Source: Serinibacter arcticus
GTDB lineage: Bacteria > Actinomycetota > Actinomycetes > Actinomycetales > Beutenbergiaceae
Assembly (NCBI RefSeq): GCF_004786095.1
Contig: NZ_RHPJ01000002.1
Location: 951,206 to 1,015,205, forward strand
Direction: 5' to 3'
Length of the DNA stretch: 64,000 bases
Below, in pieces: positions 8,702-20,400 of this stretch. The notes under the pieces were generated by a model. It was not told where the DNA came from. It was given only the letters and a program-made list of their open reading frames with translations, and did not search any database. Made by a program: the position numbers and the translations under genes. Every line of letters begins with the position of its first letter. Position 1 is the stretch's first letter.

Positions 8702-10177
8702 ATGAGCCGTGATGTGGTCGACGTCGTCGTGGTCGGTACCGGTCCGAACGGGCTGGCGGCCGCCGTCACCATGGCCAGGGCAGGCCTGTCCGTCCGCGTC
8801 TACGAGGGGCAGTCGACCATCGGCGGCGGCGCCCGCACGCAGGACCTCGGGCTGGCCGAGGGACTCGTGCACGACATCTGCTCCGCGGTGCACCCGATGG
8901 CGCTCGCGAGCCCCTTCCTGCGCGCGATGGACCTCGCCGCCCGCGGCGTCGAGCTGCGCGTGCCCGAGGTCTCCTACGCCCAGCCGCTCGACGGCGGCCG
9001 CGCCGGCCTCGCGTGGCACGACCTCGAGCTCACGGCCGAGGGCCTGGGCGACGACGGGCCGGCCTGGCGCTCGCTGATGGCGCCGCTGGTCCGCGACCCC
9101 GACGCCGTCGTCGCCCTCGCGATGGGCGACAAGCGATCGGTGCCGCGCGAGCTGCTGACGCCGTCGGGTGTGCGCGCGACCCTCGGGTTCGCCCTCGGGC
9201 TGCTGGAGCAGGGCACGCGGGCGTGGAACGGCCGGTTCTCCGGCGAGGTCGCCCCGGCGCTCCTGACCGGTGTCGCCGCGCACGGCATCGCGCCCCTGCC
9301 GGGCCTCGCGCCCGCCGGGACGGCGCTGCTGCTCGGCTCGCTCGCGCACGCGGGCGGCTGGCCCGTGCCGACCGGCGGGACGCAGGCGATCACCGACGCG
9401 CTGGTGGCGGACCTGCGCGCGCACGGCGGCGACATCCGGACTGCATCGCCGATCGAGCACTACGGGCAGCTGCCGCGCGCCCGCGCCTACGTCATGGACA
9501 CCTCGGCGCGCGCCGTCGCTCAGATCTGGGGCGACCGGCTGCCCACGCGCGCCCGTAGCGGGCTCGAGGACTTCCGCTACGGCGACGGCGCGGCCAAGGT
9601 CGACTTCGTCATCAGCGAGCCCGTGCCGTGGGCCGCCGACGGCGTCGAGCGCGCCGGGACCGTGCACGTCGGAGGGTCGCGCGAGCAGATGGTCGAGGCC
9701 GAGCACGAGATCTCCCACGGCCGGCACGCGGAGCGTCCGATGGTGCTGCTCAGCGACCCGAGCGTGGCTGACCCGAGCCGCGTCGTGCGCGGGCTGCGAC
9801 CGCTGTGGACGTACGCGCACGTGCCCTCGGGGTCCGACGTCGACCCGACCGAGGCCATCACCGCGCAGATCGAGCGGTTCGCGCCGGGCTTCCGCGACGT
9901 CGTCGTGTCCTCGCGCGCCGTGCCGGCGAGCCAGATGTCGGGCCACAACTCCAACTACGTCGGCGGCGACATCGCCGCCGGTGCCATCTCGATGTACCGG
10001 ATGGTCGCGCGGCCCCGCCTGAGCTGGAACCCCTACGACGTCGGGATCCCCGGCGTCGCGATCGCCTCGGCCTCCACGCCGCCCGGACCGGGCGTGCACG
10101 GGATGTCAGGGTGGTTCGCCGCCAGGCGTCTGCTGCGCTCACGGTTCGGTCTGCCGGCGCCCTCGCTCGCGCCCTGA
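8702..10177 (+). CDS. FAD-dependent oxidoreductase, phytoene-desaturase/PYROXD2-like
   Basis: A 491-residue protein of the phytoene dehydrogenase superfamily (COG1233). Residues 8-21 (VVVGTGPNGLAAAV) form the N-terminal Rossmann dinucleotide-binding motif, with an acidic end of beta-2 (VYEGQ) and a GG-containing segment after it. The C-terminal part (PGVHGMSGWFAARRLLRS) matches the second FAD-contact region. There is no signal peptide or membrane segment, so it is cytoplasmic. No carotenoid genes are nearby, so the substrate cannot be named; close homologues are mostly annotated simply as NAD(P)/FAD-dependent oxidoreductases. The ATG start is supported by an apparent leaderless promoter. Confidence 0.85.
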   Translation: MSRDVVDVVVVGTGPNGLAAAVTMARAGLSVRVYEGQSTIGGGARTQDLGLAEGLVHDICSAVHPMALASPFLRAMDLAARGVELRVPEVSYAQPLDGGRAGLAWHDLELTAEGLGDDGPAWRSLMAPLVRDPDAVVALAMGDKRSVPRELLTPSGVRATLGFALGLLEQGTRAWNGRFSGEVAPALLTGVAAHGIAPLPGLAPAGTALLLGSLAHAGGWPVPTGGTQAITDALVADLRAHGGDIRTASPIEHYGQLPRARAYVMDTSARAVAQIWGDRLPTRARSGLEDFRYGDGAAKVDFVISEPVPWAADGVERAGTVHVGGSREQMVEAEHEISHGRHAERPMVLLSDPSVADPSRVVRGLRPLWTYAHVPSGSDVDPTEAITAQIERFAPGFRDVVVSSRAVPASQMSGHNSNYVGGDIAAGAISMYRMVARPRLSWNPYDVGIPGVAIASASTPPGPGVHGMSGWFAARRLLRSRFGLPAPSLAP

Positions 10178-10190
10178 CGGGCGGCGGGGC

Positions 10191-11108
10191 TCAGCGGGGC
10201 GCGCGAGCCCGCAGGAACGGCAGCTTCTCGAGCGGCAGGAACGCGGCCCAGCAGACCACGGTCGGCAGGAAGTGGATGCCGAGCGACAGGAACGTCGCGA
10301 GGTGGAAGAACAGGAACGTCGAGATCGCGACGTAGAGCCACCGGCCGCGGAGCCACAGCACCACGGGGGAGAGCAGCTCGATCAGGTAGAGGCCCCACTG
10401 GCCGAGGATCAGCAGCCACGGGTACTCCAGCGTCCAGCGGATCAGCGGCGAGCCGCGGCGCATGATCGCCCAGACGAACACGGCGCTGTTGGCCCAGCCG
10501 GCCGGGCTGCCCGACCGCATCCACTTCAGCACGGCTGACCCGAAGTACGTCGCGACGACCGCGAGCTGGATCGCGCGCAGCGCCCACCCCGCCGCCTGCG
10601 ACGGCGTGTGGTCGCGCAGGCGGGTCAGGCCCGCCGTCGGGAGGACGGTGACGGCGACCATCAGCGCCAGGTGGTCGTGGCTGATGTAGCCGTAGCCCTG
10701 CGAGTTCAGCATCCAGACCCAGAACCCGAGCGCGACGAGCACGCCGGTGGTCCGCTGCAGCCGGCCCGCGACGACGGCGGCGATCCCCGCCACGCACGCC
10801 GCGAGCAGCGACCACAGCAGGATCTCGCCCTGCAGCGGTGTCAGGGCGGGGAGGTGGACGGCGCGCGCGAGCCACGTCGGGCGGTAGAGGTCGGGCACGT
10901 AGCCGTGCGGGACGACGCTCGTACGGATCCAGAGCACGTCGAGCACCACGAACGCGTAGATCAGCACACGGAACGCGGCGACCCGTGCCAGCGGCACGGG
11001 GGCGAGGAACCAGTCGGTGCCGGCCCGCAGCGCGCGGCGGACGGGGGAGGCGCTCGCGGCCGGGGCCGGTGCGGAAGCCGGGGCCGACGGGGTGGACGAG
11101 GTCGTCAT
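10191..11108 (-). CDS. HTTM-domain (gamma-carboxylase-like) polytopic membrane protein
   Basis: A 305-residue protein. An Ala/Pro/Ser-rich cytoplasmic N-terminus is followed by about seven hydrophobic segments. The motif GYGYISHDHLALM at about 143-155 and the W-rich helices resemble HTTM-domain proteins, the family containing the membrane part of vitamin K-dependent gamma-carboxylase. The biochemical role of bacterial HTTM proteins is mostly unknown. It is the second gene of a pair: its ATG overlaps the stop of the upstream gene (ATGA at 11105-11108), implying translational coupling. It ends 13 bp from the convergent FAD oxidoreductase gene. Confidence 0.75.
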   Translation of the reverse strand: MTTSSTPSAPASAPAPAASASPVRRALRAGTDWFLAPVPLARVAAFRVLIYAFVVLDVLWIRTSVVPHGYVPDLYRPTWLARAVHLPALTPLQGEILLWSLLAACVAGIAAVVAGRLQRTTGVLVALGFWVWMLNSQGYGYISHDHLALMVAVTVLPTAGLTRLRDHTPSQAAGWALRAIQLAVVATYFGSAVLKWMRSGSPAGWANSAVFVWAIMRRGSPLIRWTLEYPWLLILGQWGLYLIELLSPVVLWLRGRWLYVAISTFLFFHLATFLSLGIHFLPTVVCWAAFLPLEKLPFLRARAPR

Positions 11109-11602
11109 CGCGTGACCTCCCAGGTCGCCAGGGTCAGGATCTCGGGTTCGCCGACGGCGTGGCCGTCCTGCAGCTGGACGACCGAGCGCCGCAGGTACAG
11201 GACCTCGGGCTGCGGGCGCTCGGGGCGCAGCTGCGCGTAGGCGTCGGCGAGGGACTGCAGCAGCGCGGGGTCGTCCACGAACCGGCCGAGCTGGCCCTCG
11301 ATCTCGCCGCGCGCGACACCGGTGCTCGCATGGCTCAGGCCGATCACGACCGGCTCGGTCTCGCCGGGCAGCAGACCCTCCAGGTAGACCGACCGCACCG
11401 TGCCGTTCAGGTCCTTCGGGGCGCCGTACTGCGACAGCGACCCGAGCGGGAAGTAGTCGTCGGTGTCGTTGACCTGGCCCGCCACGAGCACGGCGAGCAC
11501 GACCGCCGTCGCCCCCACCCGCCAGGCGACGCCGACCCGACCGAGCCGGCGCACGGGCGCGGCCGTCCTCTGATCGATCTCGTCCGGGGTCGTCCTGGTC
11601 AC
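11105..11602 (-). CDS. Single-pass membrane protein, translationally coupled partner of the HTTM protein
   Basis: A 165-residue protein of unrecognised family. A short basic N-terminus and one membrane helix (about 27-42) precede an external domain rich in Asp and Glu. The frame is open back to 11698, but that extension runs through one CIRCE element and into another, so GTG 11602 is preferred. It is supported by TAGGTT seven bases upstream, a likely leaderless promoter. The stop overlaps the HTTM start, so the two products probably work together in the membrane. Nothing visible suggests catalysis. Confidence 0.7.
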   Translation of the reverse strand: MTRTTPDEIDQRTAAPVRRLGRVGVAWRVGATAVVLAVLVAGQVNDTDDYFPLGSLSQYGAPKDLNGTVRSVYLEGLLPGETEPVVIGLSHASTGVARGEIEGQLGRFVDDPALLQSLADAYAQLRPERPQPEVLYLRRSVVQLQDGHAVGEPEILTLATWEVTR

Positions 11603-11609
11603 CCGGGAC

Positions 11610-11615
11610 AACCTA
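11610..11615 (-). promoter_or_regulatory. -10 element (TAGGTT on the minus strand) for the HTTM gene pair
   Basis: TAGGTT fits TANNNT and ends seven bases before the proposed GTG start at 11602, so the transcript would be leaderless. It lies 42 bp from the nearer CIRCE element of the divergent groEL gene. Confidence 0.45.
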
Positions 11616-11657
11616 CCGCCCGGCCTCTTCGCCCCGGGCGGAACGAGCCGTCGCTGC

Positions 11658-11683
11658 TTGCACTCGGGGGGTGAGAGTGCCAA
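11658..11683 (+). promoter_or_regulatory. CIRCE element 1 (HrcA operator) for groEL
   Basis: TTGCACTC (11658-11665), a nine-base spacer, then GAGTGCCAA (11675-11683). This matches the consensus TTAGCACTC-N9-GAGTGCTAA with small deviations. HrcA bound here represses transcription until heat or misfolded protein titrates GroEL. Confidence 0.9.
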
Positions 11684-11691
11684 TAATGGCG

Positions 11692-11718
11692 TTAGCACTC
11701 TCGTAGTGAGAGTGACAA
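11692..11718 (+). promoter_or_regulatory. CIRCE element 2 (HrcA operator) for groEL
   Basis: TTAGCACTC (11692-11700), a nine-base spacer, then GAGTGACAA (11710-11718). The left half is a perfect consensus match. Eight bases separate it from element 1, and the groEL ATG is 114 bp downstream. Confidence 0.93.
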
Positions 11719-11760
11719 ACCTGCCGGTACCGATGAGGCGTCAGGGCAAGCGGGACATGA

Positions 11761-13461
<1,701 letters not shown>

Positions 13462-13510
13462 GCCCTTCGCTCCCGTAGCGTCTGCAGCACCAGCACGACC
13501 CGCACCACCG

Positions 13511-13552
13511 GCGACGGCGGGCGGTCACCGCGAGGTGACCGTCCGCCGTCGT
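13511..13552 (+). terminator. Strong hairpin terminator after groEL
   Basis: A 19-pair stem (13511-13529 with 13534-13552) contains two G-T wobbles and closes with a GCGA tetraloop. It lies 50 bases after the groEL stop. There is no U-tract, as is common for actinobacterial hairpin terminators. Confidence 0.7.
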
Positions 13553-13626
13553 CGCACCCGGTGGTTTCCCACCGGGATCCGACCCGTCAGCGGATCCTCC
13601 GCTGCACCAGCCAGGAGGCACCGCCC

Positions 13627-14217
13627 GTGACCGACCCGAACCAGCCGCAGTGGCAGCAGCCGAACGGCCAGCAGGACGGCCAGACGAACGGCCAGCAGGA
13701 CGCCGGCGTTCCGCCCGTCCCGCCCGCGCCGCCCGCGGCCCCGCCCGTCGCCCCGCAGGAGCCGGCGTTCGGCGCCTATGCCTCGCCCGGCCAGAACCCC
13801 CCGCCCGTCCCCGGCGGCTTCGACGCCCCCGGCGCACCCGGGTCCTACGGTTCGCCCGCCGGCTACGGCGCGCCCGCCGGTGGCCCCGGTGCGGTGCCGC
13901 CCGGCCCGCCCGCGCCGCCGTCGCCCTACGGTCAGCCCGGCCAGCCCAACCCCTACGGCGCGCCGACCCCCTACGCCCAGAACCAGTACGCCCCGACCGG
14001 CACGGTGCCGATGTCGTGGCGCACGATCACCTCGTTCCCGCTCTCGCTGATCGCGATCCTGTTCTTCCCGCCGCTGTTCGGCGGCGCGGCGATCGTCCTG
14101 TCCTCCCTGGCGCTGCGCCGTCGGGAGAAGGCGGCGAAGATCGCGCTGATCATCGCGATCTCCTGCACGGTGCTCGGTCTGGTCCTCGGGGCGATCGTCA
14201 ACTCGCAGCTGAGCTGA
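13627..14217 (+). CDS. Proline/glycine-rich membrane protein with two C-terminal helices
   Basis: A 196-residue protein. Residues 1-125 are low-complexity and Pro/Gly/Gln/Tyr-rich with PYG and GAP repeats. Two hydrophobic helices follow at about 138-158 and 174-192, separated by a basic turn (ALRRREKAAK). This layout resembles DUF4190-like proteins, whose function is unknown. The GTG start is chosen because AGGAGG lies at 13613-13618, eight bases upstream, although the frame stays open to 13561. It is flanked by the groEL terminator and a long hairpin, so it is probably monocistronic. Confidence 0.75.
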   Translation: MTDPNQPQWQQPNGQQDGQTNGQQDAGVPPVPPAPPAAPPVAPQEPAFGAYASPGQNPPPVPGGFDAPGAPGSYGSPAGYGAPAGGPGAVPPGPPAPPSPYGQPGQPNPYGAPTPYAQNQYAPTGTVPMSWRTITSFPLSLIAILFFPPLFGGAAIVLSSLALRRREKAAKIALIIAISCTVLGLVLGAIVNSQLS

Positions 14218-14239
14218 CCCCGCCCCACCCCTCGCCGGG

Positions 14240-14300
14240 GTAGACCCGAACGAGGCGACACCGACCCCACGCGGGTCGGTGTCGCCGCGAACGGGTCTAC
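14240..14300. repeat. Bipartite 61-bp palindrome upstream of the amylopullulanase gene
   Basis: Outer arms 14240-14248 and 14292-14300 (9 bp), a symmetric 5x5 internal loop, inner arms 14254-14267 and 14273-14286 (14 bp, perfect) and a 5-nt loop. It lies 22 bases after the preceding stop and could act as a terminator. GTCTACCTCGGC at its right end recurs in the hairpin at 31336-31396. Confidence 0.85.
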
Positions 14301-14337
14301 CTCGGCGTCGTCGTCGGGGTTCGACCCGACGGGTCGC

Positions 14338-14360
14338 TGCAACGTGTTGCAACGCTTGCA
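14338..14360 (+). promoter_or_regulatory. Overlapping LacI-family operator palindromes before the amylopullulanase
   Basis: TGCAAC-GT-GTTGCA (14338-14351) and TGCAA-CGC-TTGCA (14348-14360) are two perfect dyads sharing bases. The TTGCAA-type half-sites resemble LacI/MalR-family operators controlling maltose and starch genes in actinobacteria. They lie about 93 bp before the proposed start, fitting repression relieved by maltodextrins. No regulator gene is in the window. Confidence 0.65.
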
Positions 14361-14452
14361 CTCTGTTGCGGCGAAGAGCACACTCGTGGGGTGCGCACCG
14401 ACGCGCACCTCGCGAAACACGCGACCTGCCCGACGACGAACAGGTGACCCCC

Positions 14453-17400
14453 GTGCGCGTAACCCGATCCACCCCGTCCCGCGGCCGACGCCGCGGCATC
14501 GGATCCGCCCTCGCCGCCTCGCTGCTGCTCAGCGGGGCCGCGGGCTTCGCCGGCACCACGGTGGCCGCCGCGGCACCCGGCGACAGTGCCGCCGCGGCCC
14601 CCGCGCCCGCCGCAGCCGCCGCCGACGACCGCACCTTCACGCTGGTCGGCAACCTCCAGTCCGAGCTCGGCTGCGCCGCCGACTGGGACCCGACCTGCGC
14701 CGACACCGTCCTGGCCGCGACCGACGTCCCCGGCGTCTACAGCGCCGACATCGAGCTCCCGGCGGGGGAGTGGGAGTACAAGGTCACCGTCAACGGCTCG
14801 TTCGACGAGTCCTACGGCCGGGAGGGTGGCGCCGACAACGCGCCGCTCACGGTCGCGGGCACGACCACGCTGCGCGTGACGTTCGACGACACCACCAAGC
14901 GCATCGGACTGACCCCGCTCGACCTGGCGGGCGAGTACACCGAGGCCGACGACGCCCTCGTGTCCGCCCCCGTGCGCCAGCCCGGCGCCGAGGAGGTCTT
15001 CTACTTCGTCATGACCGACCGGTTCGCGAACGGCGACACGTCCAACGACACCGCCGGCATCGCGGGCGGCCGCCTCGACCACGGCTTCGACCCGACCGAC
15101 AAGGGCTTCTACCAGGGCGGCGACATCGCCGGTCTGCACGAGAACCTCGACTACATCGAGGACCTGGGGACGACGGCGATCTGGCTCACGCCGTCCTTCG
15201 AGAACCGTCCGGTGCAGGGCACGGGCGCCGACGCGTCCGCGGGCTACCACGGCTACTGGATCACCGACTTCACGCAGATCGACCCGCACCTGGGAACGAA
15301 CGCCGAGCTCGAGGCGCTCATCGACGACGCGCACGAGCGCGACATCAAGGTCTACTTCGACATCATCACCAACCACACGGCCGACGTGATCGACTACGCC
15401 GAGGGCGAGTACTCCTACGTCGATGCGGCCACCTCGCCCTACACCGACGCCGCGGGCGAGGTCTTCGACCCGGCCGACTACGCCGGCACGGACGACTTCC
15501 CCGCGCTCGACCCGGCGACGTCGTTCCCGTACACGCCGGTGCTCGCGGGCGCGAACGCCGACGCCAAGACCCCGGACTGGCTGAACGACCCCACGCTCTA
15601 CCACAACCGCGGCAACTCGACCTGGTCGGGGGAGTCGGTCACCTTCGGCGACTTCGACGGGCTCGACGACCTCATGACCGAGCACCCGCAGGTGGTGGAC
15701 GGCATGGTCGACGTCTACGACGCGTGGGTCGACCTCGGCATCGACGGCTTTCGCATCGACACCGTCAAGCACGTCAACACCGAGTTCTGGGACGTCTTCA
15801 CGCAAGCCGTCTCCGAGCACGCGACGGCGCAGGGTCGCCCCGACTTCTTCATGTTCGGCGAGGTCTACGACGCCGACCCGAAGCTCCTGAGCCCGTACGT
15901 GCGCAACACCGACATGGACTCGGTGCTCGACTTCTACTTCCAGCAGCAGGCCATCTCCTTCTCGGCGGGCAACGCCCCCTCGACGCTGGCCGCGCTGTTC
16001 GCCGGCGACGACTACTACACGACCCCGACGACCTCGGCCTCGGCGCTGCCGACCTTCCTCGGCAACCACGACATGGGCCGCGCGGCGTACTACCTGCGCC
16101 AGACGGACGACCCGCTGCAGCGCACGCAGCTCGCGCACGAGCTGATGTTCCTCACACGGGGCCAGCCGGTCGTCTACTACGGCGACGAGCAGGGCTTCGT
16201 CGGCGACGGCGACCTCGGCGGCAAGGACAAGGACGCGCGCCAGTCGCTCTTCGCCACGCAGGTGCCCGAGTTCGCCGAGCAGAACCTCGTCACCGGTGAG
16301 GTCGCCGGCAGCGTGGACCGCTACGACACCGACGCGCCGCTGTACACGGCCATCGCCGACCTGTCGCAGCTGCGCACCACCACGCCGGCGCTGTCCGACG
16401 GCGCGCAGATCGAGCGCCTCGTCGACGCGACCAACGGCGTCTACGCCTTCTCCCGCGTCGACCGCGACGAGCGGATCGAGCACCTCGTGGTGACGAACAA
16501 CGCCGCGACGGCGCGCACCGTCTTCGTCCCCGCGCTGACGTCCGACGCCGCCTTCACGCCGCTGTTCGGCGAGACGGTCGCCACCTCCTCCGACGCCGAT
16601 GGCCTGGTGAGCGTCAGCGTGCCGGCGCGCTCCGCCGTCGTCCTCGTGGCGGACGAGGAGGTCTCGACGCCCGCGGAGGTCTCCGACGTCGCCCTCACCG
16701 CGCCCTCGGCCGGTGCCGCGATCGACGGCGTGGCCCCGGTCGCCGTCGCGGTGGACGACTCCTGGCGCGAGACCTCGTTCGCGTGGCGCGTCGTCGGCGA
16801 CGACGCGTGGACCGCTCTCGGCACCGCCGAGGACACCACCCCGCGCGTGTTCCACACCACCGACGGCCTCGCCGACGGCACGCTCGTGGAGTACCGCGCC
16901 GTCACCGTGGACGCCTCGGGCGCCACGTCGGCCGCGTCCACGTTCGCCTCGGTCGGCACCGACGTCACGACGGCGGCGCCCACCGAGCCCGAGCAGCCCA
17001 CCTACGACATGGTCACCGTCCCCGGCAGCCACAACTCCGAGATGGGGTGCGCCGCCGACTGGCAGCCCGACTGCGCCGACGCCGCCCTCACGCTGCGCCC
17101 CGACGGCATCTGGGCGGGGACGTTCGACCTCCCGGCCGGGGACTACGAGTACAAGGTCGCGGTCAACGGCAGCTGGGACGTCAACTTCGGCGTCGGCGGC
17201 GTACCGGGTGGCGGCAATGCGCTCTACACGCACGCGGGCGGCGAGATCACGTTCTACTTCGACCCGGTCAGCAAGCAGTTCTCCAACACCTCCCAGGGCC
17301 CGATCGTCTCCCTCGCCGGGAACCTCCAGAGCGAGCTCGGCTGCACCGCCGACTGGATGCCCGGGGAGCTGTGCGCGTGGCTGACCGACTCCGACGGTGA

Positions 17401-20400
17401 CGGGACGTACACGTTCTCGACCGACGCGCTCCCGACGGGGGCGTACGAGATCAAGGTGGTCCACGGCGTCGGCTGGGGCGAGAACTACGGCGCCGACGGC
17501 GTCCGCGACGGCCAGAACATCCTCTTCTCCGCCACGGAGGGCTCCATCACCACCTTCAGCTACGACATCGCCACGCACCTGCTGACGATCACGGCCGAGA
17601 ACCCGCCGCTCGCGGGCACCGGGACTCTGCAGGCGCACTGGGTGACGCAGGACCTGCTCGCCTGGCCCAGCACGCTCGGGGCTCCGGCCGCGGGCGCGAC
17701 CTGGACGCTGCACCACTCCGCGGACGCGTCGCTCGCCGTGACCGACGGCGCCGTCACCGGGGGCGAGGCGGTGGCCCTCACGCCGGTGAGCGGTGGCCTG
17801 CCGGCCGACGTCGCGGAGCGATTCCCGGCCCTGGCCGGGTACACCGTGCTGCGGGCCGAGGGGCTCTCCCGCGCGGACGCCGCCTCGATCCTGACCGAGC
17901 AGGTCTGGGTCACGCAGAGCAGCGGCGGTGAGCTCACGGCGGCCACCGGCGTGCAGATCCCCGGCGTGCTCGACGACCTCTACGCCGACGGCGTCGCGGA
18001 CGCGAGCCTCGGCCTCGTCTTCAGCGGTGCGTCCGCCGCAGCGACGCTGTGGGCGCCGACGGCGCAGGACGCCGTGCTGCTCCGCACCCCCGCGGGGGCG
18101 GCGGCCGGCACCACCCCGACCGAGGTCGCCGCGACCCGCGACGACGCGACCGGGACCTGGACGACGGCGGCGAGCCTCGCCGTCGGCGACCTGTACTCCT
18201 GGCGGGTGAGCGTCTACGCACCCAGCACGGGCGCCGTCGAGACCAACGAGGTGAGCGACCCGTACTCGGTCGCCCTGACGACGAACTCCACCTCCTCGGT
18301 GGTGGTCGACCTCGCGGCCGACGACCTGAAGCCGGAGCTGTGGGAGGACACGGCGGCGCCGATCGTCGACCGTCCGGTGGACCGGGCGATCTACGAGCTG
18401 CACGTGCGCGACTTCTCGATCGGTGACACCACCGTCCCGGAGGCCGAGCGCGGCACGTACAAGGCGTTCACGCGCACCGGCTCCGCGGGGATGACGCACC
18501 TGGCCGAGCTGGCCGACGCGGGCATCAACACCGTCCACCTGCTGCCGACGTTCGACATCGCCAGCATCGAGGAGGATCGCGCCGCGCAGACGACGCCGGA
18601 CTGCGACCTCGTCGCGCTCTCGGCGGCCGACCCGGCCGGCGAGGCCCAGCAGGCGTGCGTCGGTGCGCAGCGCGACACCGACGGCTACAACTGGGGCTAC
18701 GACCCGTACCACTTCCTCGCACCCGAGGGCAGCTACGCGGCCGAGCCCGAGGGCGGGGCGCGCGTGGCCGAGTTCCGCGAGATGGTCGGCGGGCTGCACG
18801 CCACCGGGCTGCAGGTCGTGCTCGACCAGGTCTACAACCACACCGCCGCGTCCGGTCAGGCCGCGACGTCGGTCCTCGACCAGGTCGTGCCGGGCTACTA
18901 CCACCGGCTCGACGCGAACGGCTCCGTGCAGACCTCCACGTGCTGCCAGAACATCGCCACGGAGCACGAGGTCGCCCAGAAGCTGATGGTCGACGCCGTG
19001 GTGCTGTGGGCGCGGGACTACCGCGTGGACGGCTTCCGGTTCGACCTCATGGGCCACCACAGCAGGGAGAACATGCTCGCGGTGCGCGCGGCCCTGGACG
19101 AGCTGACGCTCGCCGAGGACGGTGTGGACGGCTCGTCGGTCTACCTCTACGGCGAGGGCTGGAACTTCGGCGAGGTCGCCGACAACGCGCTGTTCGAGCA
19201 GGCCACCCAGGGTCAGCTCGGCGGCACGGGCATCGGCACCTTCAACGACCGGCTGCGCGACGGCGTGCACGGCGGCAGCCCGGTCGACGGGTCCTCGACG
19301 TTCGACCAGGGCTTCGGCACCGGGCTCGGAACCGACCCCAACGGGCGCTCGCGGACGGGTTCGGCGGAGCTCGGCGGGCTCACGGACCTGGTCAAGCTCG
19401 GGCTGGCGGGCAACCTCGCCGACTACGAGCTGACGGCGGCCTCGGGCGAGACCGTCCGGGGCGACGAGCTGGACTACCGCGGCGCGCCCGCCGGGTACGC
19501 GGTCGAGCCCGACGAGGTCATCAACTACGTCGACGCGCACGACAACGAGACGCTCTACGACATCGGCGTGCTCAAGCTGCCGGCCGACACCCCGATGGCG
19601 GACCGCGTGCGCATGAACACGCTGTCGCTGGCCACCGTGGCGCTGTCGCAGTCGCCCTCGTTCTGGCACGCCGGGACCGAGCTGCTGCGCAGCAAGTCGC
19701 TCGACCGCGACTCCTACAACTCCGGCGACTGGTTCAACCGGATCGACTGGACCGGTCAGGACAGCACGTTCGGGTCCGGCCTGCCGGGCGCGTGGTCGAA
19801 CGAGGAGAAGTGGGCCGACATGCGCCCGCTGCTCGCCGACCCCGCGCTGAAGCCGGCGCCGGCCGACATGGCCGCGTCCAACGAGCAGGCGCTCGAGCTG
19901 CTCCGGGTCCGCGGCGAGGTCGACCTGCTGCGTCTCGGATCGGGCGACCTCATCAAGGAGAAGGTCTCCTTCCCGGCGTCCGGTCCGGACGCGGCGGCCG
20001 GCACCGTGGTGATGCTCGTCGACGACACGGTCGGCGAGAGCGTCTCCGACACGCTCGACTCGGCGCTCGTGGTGTTCAACGCCTCGCCGGACGCCGTCAC
20101 GTTCCCGCTGACCGACCTCGCCGGGCGCGAGTACGCGCTGACGGCGGCGCAGGCCGACGGGAGCGACGCCGTCGTGAAGGCGACGGCGTGGGACGCCGCG
20201 ACCGGTGCCCTGACGGTGCCGGCGCGCAGCTACGTGGTGCTGGTGGAGGAGGCCGACGGCGTCGCCCCGGCCCCGGAGTTCACCGACGTCTCCGAGGACA
20301 ACCAGTTCTTCACGGAGATCACGTGGCTCGCCGAGCGCGGCATCTCGACCGGTTGGCCGAACGCCGACGGGACGGCCGAGTACCGGCCGCTGCTGCCGGT

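Noticed and set aside
11603..11698. Upstream extension of the HTTM partner to GTG 11698
   Set aside because: The extension covers one CIRCE element and runs into the other, and its sequence is not protein-like. The leaderless -10 supports 11602.
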